A DNA stretch of 64,000 nucleotides from Mesorhizobium sp. CA14 (GCF_020165195.1 NZ_JAIUHR010000005.1:62001-126000), one strand, 5' to 3'. Positions 9,508 to 17,861 are shown, numbered from the stretch's first letter. Notes: a model not told the origin generated them from the letters alone. Numbers and translations are program-made.

Positions 9508-10113
9508 TCACGTCGCCCAGAACGAGCGTAAGCTGTTGATGGTCGCTCCGTTCAGTCCAGTGGCGCCTGTCGCCCCCGTCGGTCCCGGTGACGCCGATTG
9601 GCCCCCGTCGTTCGCCAGGGTGCCGCCGCTGGCGACGACCGCGACCGGGATCCCATCGTAGTCCGCGTTATCGGTCAGTGCGCCGTTTCCCGAGAAGGTG
9701 ACGAAAGTCGCCGGCGTGCCAATCTGGCGAATAGTGAGGTTCGATCGATTACCAGTAGTCGTGCTGTCGTCGAGCGCAGTCAGGATGACGACGTGATCGA
9801 ACCGATGGTCGCGTTGTTGCCGCGGACCTTGCCGGAGCCGGGATCGGAGTTCGCGGTGCCAGTGTCCCACAAAATAGCGAAGGCCGGCATCCCGACCGCT
9901 CGCTCCTGTGGCGCCCGTCGGACCGGCCGCGCCAGTTGCGCCGGCGCCGCCGCGGAACCGGCTGGACCCGTTGCGCCGTTCGGTCGGGTCGCGCCCGTCG
10001 GCCCGGCGGGACCAGTTGCCCGGCCGGACCAGTAGCGCGGTCGCACCGACCGATGCCGCGGGCCCGGTCGCGCCGGTCGGCCCTGCCGCCGCATTAATGC
10101 AGGTTCGGGTCAT
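9508..10113 (-). pseudogene. Collagen-like (Gly-X-Y repeat) surface protein, multiple frameshifts
   Basis: Gly-X-Y tracts occur alternately in two minus-strand frames: AAGPTGATGPA, then GRATGPAGPTGATRPNGATG in the second frame, then GATGAAGPTGATGASG back in the first. A globular tail does the same: MPAFAILWDTGTANSDPGSG in one frame, then HVVILTALDDSTTTGN, TFVTFSGNGALTDNADYDGI and a final GPTGATGATGLNGA repeat in the other. At least three shifts are needed for one protein. The apparent continuous 288-codon frame is therefore a chimera of real and wrong-frame sequence. Bacterial collagen-like proteins are usually exported; the signal-like start here belongs to the next entry. Confidence 0.65.
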
Positions 10114-10374
10114 CTCTTCGCTCGGCGCCATCCAGGGCCAACCTGGACAAGGGCCAGGTTGCCGAGCGCATTTCCGATCCCGGCACCGGCCACAAAGCCC
10201 GGCGATCCGATTCCAATATACCCTTGGTCTGCCGACTCCTTTTGCATCTCGCATTGAGCATGCGACATCAAAGCTCGGGCCGTAGCCGATCTGCATGTAA
10301 TCTGCTTGATTGTTAGTCTGATAGCCGCAAAGCGCGGCAATGGCACCAAGTGCCAGCATGGCCTCTATTTTCAT
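10110..10374 (-). pseudogene. Small secreted/lipoprotein-like gene with a frameshift
   Basis: From ATG 10374 the frame begins MKIEAMLALGAIAALCGYQT, a signal-like segment, and continues YMQIGYGPSFDVA. The natural continuation, CEMQKESADQGYIGIGSPGF and VAGAGIGNALGNL, lies in a neighbouring frame ending at 10110. This layout resembles small rhizobial lipoproteins, but the lipobox here (AALC) is not consensus. Together with the frame change it is probably non-functional. Confidence 0.5.
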
Positions 10375-10543
10375 CCCCCCGCCCTTCCAAGCCGAGGGAT
10401 AGCATCTCGCAAAGTTAATCGTTCTGCAAATGACGATGCTTTTTCTGGTAAATCAGAGCCGTCGAGACCGCTGAATCTCAGAAAAGGCGAGATATACCTG
10501 GATATTACACTGGTAGTAGTCAGACGGTGCTCTGTTGGCCGAG

Positions 10544-10849
10544 TTAAGTCGCCTTGTCGACCAGCGGCGCCTTCCGCTTCGGCGGGACGTAGCTGGTGAC
10601 CAACCGCGCTACATCGATGTCCACTGTTACCGGCGGGGACAAATTCACCGTCACAGTGTTTTCGTCGACCCGAAGGACATCACCGGTGAGTTCAATCCGC
10701 TGGCCTTTCTTCAGCGTCGATGTGCGGTCAACTATCGAGTGTGGAAACCCATAGTTCGGGATCGAGACGCTGACCCTATCTTCGGTCACGCGCTTGCGCA
10801 CCGTTGCGGTGATGGCGACCTCGTCGCCAACCTTGATGCCCTTCGCCAT
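10544..10849 (-). CDS. Conserved hypothetical protein (paralogue of 15483-15767)
   Basis: A 101-residue soluble protein. VGDEVAITATVRKRVTEDRV, IPNYGFPHSIVD and KKGQRIELTGDVLRVDENTV suggest a small beta-barrel, such as an SH3- or OB-like fold; this is inference from the alternating pattern. The C-terminus is basic. A second copy about 5 kb away shares the KRVTEDR, PHSIVD and IELTGxVLRxD blocks. No motif assigns a function. Confidence 0.6.
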   Translation of the reverse strand: MAKGIKVGDEVAITATVRKRVTEDRVSVSIPNYGFPHSIVDRTSTLKKGQRIELTGDVLRVDENTVTVNLSPPVTVDIDVARLVTSYVPPKRKAPLVDKAT

Positions 10850-10906
10850 GCCCTGATGAGTCTGGCGCGGGCCAAGGCCTTCGTCAAGAGATTGCTAATG
10901 TTCGAT

Positions 10907-10944
10907 AGCCCGCCGCTGGTGTGCCCCCACACCAGCGACGGGCT
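10907..10944. repeat. Long imperfect inverted repeat (hairpin)
   Basis: AGCCCGcCGCTGGTGTG pairs with CACACCAGCGaCGGGCT across a CCCC loop: 16 of 17 pairs match. No T-run follows on either strand, so a simple terminator is unlikely. It lies about 60 bases upstream of the 10544-10849 gene and may form in its leader. Confidence 0.55.
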
Positions 10945-11158
10945 AAGGGTGGCCGGCGCCTCTCTTTTTTGGAGATTGCCTAAGGGGGCACCGGCCTGGC
11001 GAACCGTGGTCCGCCGCAATATGCAACGTAGCTAAAACATCTGCGATCGACATGGTGTGATCGCGGAAGCTTGGGAGGCTTGACGGCGGCGGCTTCCAGA
11101 CGTGATGATTAATATACGGTAAATGGTCGATCCTGCAGGGGTGTAGCCAATTGCTGGA

Positions 11159-11190
11159 GCCCGCTGTTGGACCCCCCGGCAGCGGGCTTT
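11159..11190 (+). terminator. Terminator-like hairpin
   Basis: GCCCGCTG (11159-11166) pairs with CAGCGGGC (11180-11187), followed by TTT. The stem is strong and the T-run short. There is no obvious plus-strand gene upstream. Confidence 0.4.
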
Positions 11191-11374
11191 GCATTCTAGA
11201 GGGTGTTAAGACGTGCGCCGTAGCGGCCTCAAGGCGGGCCCGTCGCCTAGCGTGATGCGCGGCCGGACATCATCCTTCAAAGGGAGGAATGATCTTTGCT
11301 CCGGCCTCTTGCCAACGATGATCTCGGAACGCCATATCTCAATCGGATGGGGCGACCTCTTTATGGAGATCGCC

Positions 11375-11653
11375 ATGGGCAAAGAATACCTCTCAGACGG
11401 CACGCTCGGGGGCAAACTCGCGACGGGCACAGGCTTGTCGGTGGACTGCCTCACATGCAGGCGAAGGGCAATCCTAGACGTTCCTGCGCTAGTCAAGCGT
11501 TTCGGCCCAGACCAGCGGTGCCTGCATTGGGATCTTCTCAAGATCATCTTCTGCGCTGAGTGCCGGAGCGCCGGCCGAGACGACCGAAATCTGCAGTTCA
11601 CGAATCTTGCGATGACGCCAGAGCAGCGCAAGGGCTGGACGCCTTGCCCGTGA
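11375..11653 (+). CDS. Small Cys-pair (zinc-ribbon-like) hypothetical protein
   Basis: 92 residues from ATG 11375, preceded by GGAG at a reasonable distance; longer starts upstream give low-complexity, unlikely sequence. Two Cys-X2-Cys pairs (VDCLTCRRR and IIFCAECRSAG) about 35 residues apart suggest a zinc ribbon. The blocks MGKEYLSDGTLGG and VPALVKRFGPDQRC resemble small rhizobial proteins that pair a short hydrophobic block with Cys motifs. Function is unknown. Confidence 0.5.
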   Translation: MGKEYLSDGTLGGKLATGTGLSVDCLTCRRRAILDVPALVKRFGPDQRCLHWDLLKIIFCAECRSAGRDDRNLQFTNLAMTPEQRKGWTPCP

Positions 11654-11658
11654 CCAGA

Positions 11659-12211
11659 TTACTCGGCCCCGAGGCTCTCTAGCAATCTCGTAGCGATAGG
11701 CCTGCTGTCGTGCCGCTCTGAATAGGCGCGATCAATGCCGTTTACGGTAGTGGCAAATGTCCCGTTCTCAGTCCTGGCGATGAACCCTTTTGCCTTGAGA
11801 TACCAAAGGTGGAACTCGAGGTGCTCGCGTTGGCAACTGGATAAGCGTTCTAACTCTTGGTCTCCAATGCCGGGATTGTTGACGTTTTGCCGGCGCCTCT
11901 CGCAGAGCAGTGCGAGTACTCTGGCCTGGACGATCGCATCCTTCTCGACAACGAGGGGATGCTGGCTTCCTGAGCCATCTCACGGCTATGCGTCAGATAT
12001 TCCCTATGTAGAACATCGTACTGCGCGCGAGCGGCAGGATCTTTGAGCGTATGTGCGCTTCGACCAGGTCGCTAAAACGCCGCTCGTCGCCAGTCTCCTG
12101 GTTGTCTGGGTGATAGCGTTTTGCGAAGTAGCGGAATATCCGCTCAATCGTTTCTGGCGTCGCCCTCGGGCTGATTTCCAGCAGATCGTAATAATCGACA
12201 AATGCCGACAT
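11659..12211 (-). pseudogene. J-domain (DnaJ-like) protein with winged-helix-like tail, two frameshifts
   Basis: From ATG 12211: MSAFVDYYDLLEISPRATPE and AKRYHPDNQETGD, a J domain with the HPD tripeptide that stimulates DnaK ATPase. After EAH (near 12057) the protein continues in the next frame as TLKDPAARAQYDVLHREYLT and SREMAQEAS. Near 11960 it shifts again into VVEKDAIVQARVLALLCERR, NNPGIGDQELERLSSCQREH and LEFHLWYLKAKGFIARTENG, ending at TAA 11659-11661. Restoring two bases gives about 183 residues: J domain followed by a winged-helix-like module. The last segment has no start codon of its own, so simple ORF calling misses it. Such fusions occur in rhizobia; function unknown. Confidence 0.7.
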
Positions 12212-12539
12212 CGTGGCGCTTCCCCAAGCCACGACCCCCGCTATTAAAATCATGCATATTCACAGCACAAGCAAGTTGGCTTGCGCTGTATTCCACCGGG
12301 GCAGAAAGCGTCGCGCACATTATAGGGTCCGTGCGGCAAAAGCCCGGCGATAGCGCGCCCGTAGTGATGGCGACCATTTCGGGTATGTCTTGGATGGCAC
12401 GTCCTGACGATTCATATTCTGAAGCAGACGGGCTCCTACGAGCAGGCCAGCTATCGGAAATAGGACGCTGAGTGGGAAGCCGTAAACGAGCCTTGCCACC
12501 TGACCAACCCGCCCTTTGCTTTTTCCTTTGTTGTAGTCC

Positions 12540-12693
12540 GGCGAGGGCGTTTTGGTCCTCGTGTAGAGGCCAACCGTGTGCCCAGGAGCACCAGCGTCGC
12601 GCCGGCGGCCTGTGCCAGTGTCAGCATCTCGCCCAGAAACACCGCAGCCGCCACGAGCCCGACCTGGGACGCCACCGGCCCTGTCGCCTCACG
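12540..12693 (-). pseudogene. EamA/DMT transporter C-terminal fragment
   Basis: The minus strand encodes TGPVASQVGLVAAAVFLGEM and LTLAQAAGATLVLLGTRLAS, which fits the last two membrane segments of an EamA (drug/metabolite transporter) protein. The rest is absent: upstream sequence is the 3' end of the amidase gene, with which it overlaps by a few bases. A deletion or recombination probably joined the two genes. Confidence 0.5.
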
Positions 12694-13858
12694 GCCGAAT
12701 GAGGCTCGGTTGCTGTTGCTCCTGGACACGCTTTCCGAAGTTCAGAACGCTCAGGTCGGCACCGGCCGGACCGACGATTTGCAGGGCCACCGGCCCAAGC
12801 TGATCGTCAAATTCGAGTGGGATGCTGATGGCAGGTAGTCCAAAATAGTTGGCAAAGAAGGTGTTTGCAGGTGAGACGGCTTGATCACCGTCGCGAAGCG
12901 CCTGCTCAACTGGCGGAACGGGATCCACGAGCGTCGGCAACACGACTATGTCCACGTCTGAGAACAGCCGCTCGTTGATAGCATAGCGTGCCGACTCGAT
13001 TCCTGCGGGATCAAACCGCGCCTCCGAGAACGGCACTGTCACCTCCACACTCGAATCAACGATGCTCCTGATCGAGGACAGACCAGTTTCGAACTTGCGC
13101 CTCATTGCATCGGAAGCAGAATAGTTGCCCACCACTCCGAGCCGCAGCTTGTCTTTGGGCTCGGCAAGGACGCCCTCGGCCAAGATACCGAATACGACAG
13201 CAACATCCTCGACCACACGCGCCGTAATCGAAGTGTGGTTCAAGGCAACGATTGCGGGGTCGACTGGCTCCCCACGAAGAATTCCAGCCGAGGAGATGCG
13301 ACCGTAGCTGGGCTTGAAGGCCGTTACCGCACAGCAGGCCGCCGGGAGCCTGGCAGAGCCGACAGCATCGGTGTCGATGGTGGCAAAGCATATCCCCCTT
13401 GCGACCGCCGCTGCAGAACCCCCGGACGAGCCTCCCGCGACGCGGTCTTTCATCCACGGATTGCGAACCGGACCAAAATAGCTTTCGAGGGATGTTGTCC
13501 CCATCCCGAGGGTGTGCATATTCGTCTTGCCCACGATCAGCGCCCCAGCCGATCGCAGCCGACGCACCACATCAGCATCCTCAGCTGGAACGCGATTGGC
13601 GAACTTTTCCGAGCCCGCAGTCGTGCGCACCCCGGCGGTGTCGAAAAAGTCTTTGAGGCCGACCGGTACTCCGGCAAGAGGGAGCGTGGTTTTTCCTGTA
13701 CTGGTGTCTTCCAGCATCACCGTAATGAAGGCGTTGAGCTCCTTGTTCGCATCAAGCCGCGTTTTGATGTCTCGCCGGATATCCTCGATCGTCAGTGCCT
13801 TGGTTTCAATTTGATGCCGGAGTTCAGTGATGGTCTTGGGTAACGCGTTTTTGTTCAT
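12689..13858 (-). CDS. Amidase signature family hydrolase
   Basis: 389 residues from ATG 13858. The Ser-cisSer-Lys triad is present: Lys in AGVPVGLKDFFDTAG, the cis-Ser in VAGGSSGGSAAAVARG, and the nucleophile Ser in DAVGSARLPAACCAVTAFKP. Cytoplasmic; substrate unknown. The start was chosen because the TGA of the preceding regulator remnant overlaps this ATG, and because a longer frame (to 14068) carries only MarR-like sequence at its N-terminus. The protein is somewhat short for the family (usually 430-500), and its last residues (after NFGKRVQEQ) run into an EamA remnant, so the C-terminus may be truncated. Confidence 0.75.
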   Translation of the reverse strand: MNKNALPKTITELRHQIETKALTIEDIRRDIKTRLDANKELNAFITVMLEDTSTGKTTLPLAGVPVGLKDFFDTAGVRTTAGSEKFANRVPAEDADVVRRLRSAGALIVGKTNMHTLGMGTTSLESYFGPVRNPWMKDRVAGGSSGGSAAAVARGICFATIDTDAVGSARLPAACCAVTAFKPSYGRISSAGILRGEPVDPAIVALNHTSITARVVEDVAVVFGILAEGVLAEPKDKLRLGVVGNYSASDAMRRKFETGLSSIRSIVDSSVEVTVPFSEARFDPAGIESARYAINERLFSDVDIVVLPTLVDPVPPVEQALRDGDQAVSPANTFFANYFGLPAISIPLEFDDQLGPVALQIVGPAGADLSVLNFGKRVQEQQQPSLIRP

Positions 13859-14130
13859 GACAACCGACCTCGCTTCTTTTTGGAGTGAGGAATGGGGAGC
13901 AGCCTTTCCAAGTAGTCCTTGAGCAGTGCGAGCACCCGACCGACGCAGAGTGAACAGGACGTCCACTTCGCTCGTATCTAAACCATACTGCCGGAAAAAA
14001 CTCTGAAGTTGGTCATCGAGCACGCGGGCAAGCCGCTGTGCGCGCGCCCGACCACTCCCACCGGCCAATTATCAACGTCGGGCCGCTCTCGGCTCCAGGC
14101 GTTTCGCACATCATCCACAGCGTCGCTCAC
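13855..14130 (-). pseudogene. MarR-type regulator remnant
   Basis: From GTG 14130, VSDAVDDVRNAWSRERPDVD and NWPVGVVGRA shift frame into QRLARVLDDQLQSFFRQYGL and DTSEVDVLFTLRRSG, the N-terminal helices of a MarR-family protein. The DNA-binding wing and recognition helix are missing. A third frame supplies a plausible C-terminal helix, VLALLKDYLERLLPIPHSKK, ending in a TGA that overlaps the amidase ATG. The gene has an internal deletion plus a frameshift, so any local regulation of the amidase is lost. Confidence 0.5.
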
Positions 14131-14377
14131 AGGACCTCGCTCGAGTCATCTCAAAAGTTTCTGTAAAGTATCTTATCGAAAAGAGACTACATTGAACCAC
14201 GTTTTTTGAGGCTGCGCCGCTGGAGAAGAGATGATGATGGATATCCGGCAGTTGCAGTTCGTGTTGTCGGTCGGTTCGCGCAGCCTGTTTGCTAACGAAG
14301 CTTGCTGCCGAGCGTGCTTTCTGAGAACGGATGTTTCGATGCTCGTGCTGAAAAGGGTCGTCGCACCGGTGAGGGAT
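14131..14377. other. Spacer without a recognised gene
   Basis: AT-richer spacer containing possible promoter sequence for the minus-strand regulator/amidase pair. No protein with support is visible on either strand. Confidence 0.4.
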
Positions 14378-14765
14378 TTATTGCTGCCCCAGCCGGCCTT
14401 CAAGCTCTTTCAGGAAATGAGCTTCATTGAGGAGCTTTTCCCAATCAGTACCGAAGCGCTCAATCAGATCAGGAGCCTGTGCTTCCGTGAGATTCGCTTC
14501 TCGCGACAGTCGGCCGGCCAGGAGGTCGAATTCGGTGAGATCGGTCTCGGGCAAACTGCCATCGCGGTGCTGCATCGCCTGGGCGATAACCTCGAACACG
14601 CTGCCGACTTCCTCGTAAATCTCGCTGACCTCGATTCCCTCTCGGTCCGCAGCTTCCATCGCTTGGTCGGTCAGATCGCTTATCGCGGGCAGGGTCGTCC
14701 GTCACCACTTCGGGCAAATGCTCTGCCATCCAACGCTCGAGGAAATTGGCGCCGCGTGTGCTCAT
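14378..14765 (-). pseudogene. DUF768-like protein with a frameshift
   Basis: From ATG 14765: MSTRGANFLERWMAEHLPEV, the typical opening of rhizobial DUF768 proteins. Near 14685 the frame changes to ISDLTDQAMEAADREGIEVS and IYEEVGSVFEVIAQAMQHRD, completing the domain. A tail, FDLLAGRLSREANLTEAQAP then DLIERFGTDWEKLLNEA, resembles DUF3606 helices. One base restored gives about 129 residues. The function of the family is unknown. Confidence 0.6.
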
Positions 14766-14817
14766 TTTTCCAAAAGCGGGAGCCGCATATTAGGTTCCGC
14801 TGATCTTAGTTGGACCT

Positions 14818-14842
14818 TGAACCTTCTCTTTCGGGCAGCGTT
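14818..14842 (+). promoter_or_regulatory. Near-consensus EcfG-type promoter
   Basis: TGAAC (14818-14822), 16 bases, CGTT (14839-14842): one mismatch in the -35. It lies 24 bases upstream of ATG 14866. Confidence 0.3.
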
Positions 14843-14865
14843 GCCATTGGATTCAGGAGGTTCGG

Positions 14866-15084
14866 ATGGCGCGCTTTCAAATCGAAGAGATCTATGGCGA
14901 ACGCATCGTTGCCACGACATCTGCAGAGGCACCTGATGCGCTCAGCGCCGCAGAGACCCTGACGGGAAAGGCGATCTCCACCAAGGCCTTGCAAGAGCAC
15001 TGGTTTCGGGTTGTCGACGAACGCGAAGGCACGGTCCACGAATTCAGCATTGCAGAGGAGCCGCCAAAAGATTTTGCCAAATGA
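14866..15084 (+). CDS. Small conserved protein (family shared with 45748-45951 and 18051-18398)
   Basis: 72 residues; AGGAGG precedes the ATG. The layout is MARFQIEEIYGERIVATTSA, a helix rich in Ala (APDALSAAETLTGKAIS), then HWFRVVDEREGTVHEFSIA. The two other loci share the order 'short beta hairpin, A-rich helix, W-x-R-V-x-D-E-x-x-x-x-V-x-x-F/Y'. The pattern suggests a small alpha/beta domain. Function unknown. Confidence 0.6.
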   Translation: MARFQIEEIYGERIVATTSAEAPDALSAAETLTGKAISTKALQEHWFRVVDEREGTVHEFSIAEEPPKDFAK

Positions 15085-15103
15085 GGAACTGCTTCGGCGC
15101 AAA

Positions 15104-15149
15104 GCCCGGCTCGCAGATCGCGGGTGACACAGGATTATGCGAGCCGGGC
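15104..15149 (+). repeat. Perfect 12-bp inverted repeat after the small gene
   Basis: GCCCGGCTCGCA (15104-15115) pairs with TGCGAGCCGGGC (15138-15149) around a 22-base loop, 20 bases after the stop of the preceding gene. A transcript-end hairpin is likely, though no T-run follows. Confidence 0.5.
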
Positions 15150-15482
15150 CTAGGCCGCCGACACCTATTCCGGGGGGAAGTGGTTTCAAACTCGGCGGTA
15201 AGTAAGAGTTGTTCGATAATCCCTCGTGCTGCAATGAGGACTGAGGTCCCATTATGCTACCTGCTATGGTCTACTCGGCATGTGAAAGAGCCCGCCTGCC
15301 ATGTGCACTAGAGCTCTTCATCGAGCGTGAAGCCTTGGATTGCGGAAGGCCCCCACCCGACGCGACGCGCTCTGAAAGGAAGCAGCCTAGCGCGCCGGCT
15401 GACTAATCAACCTCACCCAAAGCTCGACGGTCCATTACCGATTACTTGACTGAGCGTGCAACGCCAGAGCCATGGTACGGCG
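15150..15482. other. Spacer without a recognised gene
   Basis: No supportable gene or clear regulatory element between the hairpin and the next gene. Confidence 0.4.
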
Positions 15483-15767
15483 ATGAGCAGCATCAAGCCC
15501 TGCGATACGGTTGCGATCACCGAGACAATCCGCAAGCGCGTGACAGAGGACAGGGGCAGGGTGCTGATCCCTTCCTACCATCAGCCACATTCGATCGTGG
15601 ACACGTCGCGGAACATCAGCAGCGGGCAGCAGATCGAGCTAACCGGGGAAGTCCTGCGCATGGATGATGACACTGTAACGGTCGGTGGCAAGGATCTGGG
15701 GATTACGATCAAGCGCGGTGCTGTGCGGCTTGTCACGAGCCATGTGGCGCCGAACGGCAAGAAATGA
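15483..15767 (+). CDS. Conserved hypothetical protein (paralogue of 10544-10849)
   Basis: 94 residues from ATG 15483 (MSSIKPCDTVAITETIRKRV); a longer start at 15456 adds unlikely sequence. It shares VAITxTxRKRVTEDR, PHSIVD, IELTGEVLRMDDDTVTV and a C-terminal VRLVTSHV block with the gene at 10544-10849, so both are the same unnamed family on opposite strands. Its stop overlaps the ATG of the next small frame. Confidence 0.6.
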   Translation: MSSIKPCDTVAITETIRKRVTEDRGRVLIPSYHQPHSIVDTSRNISSGQQIELTGEVLRMDDDTVTVGGKDLGITIKRGAVRLVTSHVAPNGKK

Positions 15768-15943
15768 GAGGGCGGTCGGGTAAACGTACGCAGCAGACCG
15801 CTAGGCGCATCCTTGCTGATCTGCGGAGGAAAGGCATCCTCTGTCGGGGTGACCAGGAGGCCGGCGACGACCTGGTGCAGTTCACCTTGGAAACCGCCAT
15901 TGACGAATACGCAAGTCGGCCGGCCGATGTGGGGCTGCTATGA
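15764..15943 (+). CDS. Short frame resembling sigma-70 region 2
   Basis: 59 residues. The ATG overlaps the previous stop (ATGA). ILADLRRKGILCRGDQEAGD followed by DLVQFTLETAIDEYASRP resembles the helix of ECF sigma-factor region 2 (family pattern A-D-D-L-V-Q-E-T-L). All other sigma regions are missing, so this is either a fragment or a coincidental small helical protein. Confidence 0.35.
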   Translation: MRGRSGKRTQQTARRILADLRRKGILCRGDQEAGDDLVQFTLETAIDEYASRPADVGLL

Positions 15944-16976
15944 CCCGGCTGCGCCCGACCGTCGCAGGAACAAAACGCCCTGGCGCCGATTGATTTTTGA
16001 AGGACCAACCCCCCGGAGGAACCGGGATGATGGGTCGAACTTGTGGTTCTCGAAATGGCGGCTGCCCGGCAGCACGCACCGTTGGGCTCGCTCTCGATGG
16101 CTCGGGCCTCTCCGTCGACGTCACCCGTCGGAGTTGAGACGGTATCGCATCAGACGGCGTAGCTAGCTCCGCTCACCTCTTCTTCAACAGCGTCTATCCA
16201 ATACTGATTGTCGGGTTCGGCCCCAGAAGCGTTAACCTGCGCGTTTATCGTCCACCACAAGGTCAAGGAAGGCGTTGGCCGCCTGGGACCATGGCGATCG
16301 CGGGGGAACCTTGCAGATCTAATAGACCATCGCTGGAAACATCGCCGTCGGGAACAATGTCTTTTGGGCGTAGTTTGGTCGCGTCTAGGCGGAGAGCGGC
16401 CAATCATGTGTCTAAACGAAACGACCGGAAGTTCGCGGCCTAAGCCCCGAGGGGGACCAGGCCAATTTTCATTCCTTGCGCAACCCTTTCGGCAAGCAGG
16501 CTGGACCCACAAGCTGATGCGAGCACGTCGTGCGCGGCCGTATGACTATTTTCAGTTTCGCAAGTGACAGCGCTGAAAGCGACGTCCGGGATCCCAATCG
16601 CATTTCGGCAAGCGATGCAGATCAGCTCGCCTATGGAGAAGACGATGCCAATCACAAGAGTTCGAAGGGCACATTCACGCCGGATAAGGTGAGGTTTTTG
16701 AGGCACGTGCTCGAAGCTGGCGCAACGACCAATGAAGCGAAGCCCAGAGAGAGGCGCGCTCATTGCGACTGGTCGCCAATTATATGACTGGCATGTCAGA
16801 CGAGCGGGAGTTGAGGGAGCTCTCGCATAAGCCGCTTGGTAGGTAAAATTGCGTCGATCTGGGAAGAGCAACAGCTGGGCAGGACGTGATTGGCGCGTTG
16901 GCGTACAACGTGTCGATGCTGCCGTTGCGACGACTGCCGATCCAGTGGCGGGCAATCATCCTCTCTTGGATCGGCA
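15944..16976. other. About 1 kb without a supportable gene
   Basis: Both strands carry only overlapping frames without ribosome-binding sites. A minus-strand stretch at about 16440-16640 (ALRTLVIGIVFSIGELICIA) and one near 16210-16350 look like broken coding sequence, perhaps of a LysR-type or other lost gene, but cannot be assigned. Confidence 0.4.
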
Positions 16977-17861
16977 ATGACCAGCGATCCTCTTGTTCCG
17001 CTCGCGAAATCCATTCGAGAACGCGACGCGGTGCTGTTTGTTGGGGCAGGCGTCTCGATGAGCGTCGGCCTGCCGTCCTGGGAGAAGCTGATCGAGCGAA
17101 TGGCGGATGAACTGGGCTTGGAAGTGGACCTTGGCAGGCAACGCGGCCGCTTCCAGACTCTGGCCGAGTATTACCGCATCGAGCACGGCAGCATCGGACC
17201 GCTGCGCAGTTGGATGGACCGGCACTGGACCGTCAGTCGCGATAAGATCGAACAGTCCGAATTGCACCGCCTCATCGTCGCGCTGAACTTCCCGGTGATC
17301 TATACGACGAACTATGATCGAAACCTTGAAGTTGCCTTTGAAATACATGGCGTCGAATATGTGAAGGTGGCCAATGCGAGGGATGTCTCGAAGGCTCGCA
17401 GGGACGTCCCGTACATCGTGAAGTTCCATGGCGACTTCGACGACGATTCCTCCTTAGTCCTCACGGAAACCGATTATCTTGATCGACTGTCGTTCGACTC
17501 GCCGCTCGACGTGAGGTTCCGTTCAGACGCATTGGGCAGTACGGTTCTGTTTATTGGCTACAGCCTTTCCGACCTGAATATCCGGCTGCTTCTGCATCGG
17601 CTCTGGCAGACTTGGAGCCGGTCGGGCTATGAGGCGGATCGGCCCCCCTCGTTTATCTTCATGGCACATCGTGATCCTGTCGAGGAAGCTGTGCTGGCGC
17701 GTTGGGGCATTACGGCGGTGACGGGCGACGATCCAGATCCTGAAACGGGACTACTTAATTTCCTTTCTCGCCTCGCTGACCTTGTATACGCCAACGGAAT
17801 GAGTCGGCCCGGGTCTGCCGCCGGGAGGCGAGGTGCGGCCGGGCCTACCCTCACCGAGTGA
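16977..17861 (+). CDS. Stand-alone SIR2-like (SIR2_2) domain protein
   Basis: 294 residues from ATG 16977 (MTSDPLVPLAKSIRERDAVL). All SIR2 landmarks are present: the Rossmann GAGVS at 23-27, SWEKLIERM, TTNYD at 110-114 with the catalytic Asn112, KFHGDFDD with His151, and GYSLSDLNIR at 194-203. This arrangement is that of prokaryotic SIR2-like NAD-hydrolysing domains, many of which act in anti-phage abortive defence, rather than protein deacetylases (no zinc-binding Cys quartet is seen). No partner (HerA, Argonaute, TIR, MBL) is intact nearby. The low-complexity C-terminus after residue 280 may be a recent extension. A defence role is inferred from the family. Confidence 0.8.
   Translation: MTSDPLVPLAKSIRERDAVLFVGAGVSMSVGLPSWEKLIERMADELGLEVDLGRQRGRFQTLAEYYRIEHGSIGPLRSWMDRHWTVSRDKIEQSELHRLIVALNFPVIYTTNYDRNLEVAFEIHGVEYVKVANARDVSKARRDVPYIVKFHGDFDDDSSLVLTETDYLDRLSFDSPLDVRFRSDALGSTVLFIGYSLSDLNIRLLLHRLWQTWSRSGYEADRPPSFIFMAHRDPVEEAVLARWGITAVTGDDPDPETGLLNFLSRLADLVYANGMSRPGSAAGRRGAAGPTLTE

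Larger units (their letters stand above)
10850..11374. other. Intergenic region with two strong hairpins
   Basis: No supportable gene. The region holds the long inverted repeat at 10907-10944 and the terminator-like hairpin at 11159-11190. Open frames at 10943-11194 (minus) and 11206-11631 (minus) look like shadows. Confidence 0.5.

Noticed and set aside
9508..10374. A single intact 288-residue collagen-like protein
   Set aside because: Recognisable pieces alternate between frames; the continuous frame contains long non-protein-like Arg/Pro stretches.
12689..14068. A 459-residue MarR-amidase fusion protein
   Set aside because: The MarR-like part lacks its DNA-binding core and its native stop overlaps the amidase ATG in another frame, so the fusion is a product of a frameshifted remnant.
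16977..17861. Protein deacetylase (classical sirtuin) for the SIR2 gene
   Set aside because: No zinc-binding Cys quartet and the motif layout is that of the SIR2_2 NAD-hydrolase-like group.
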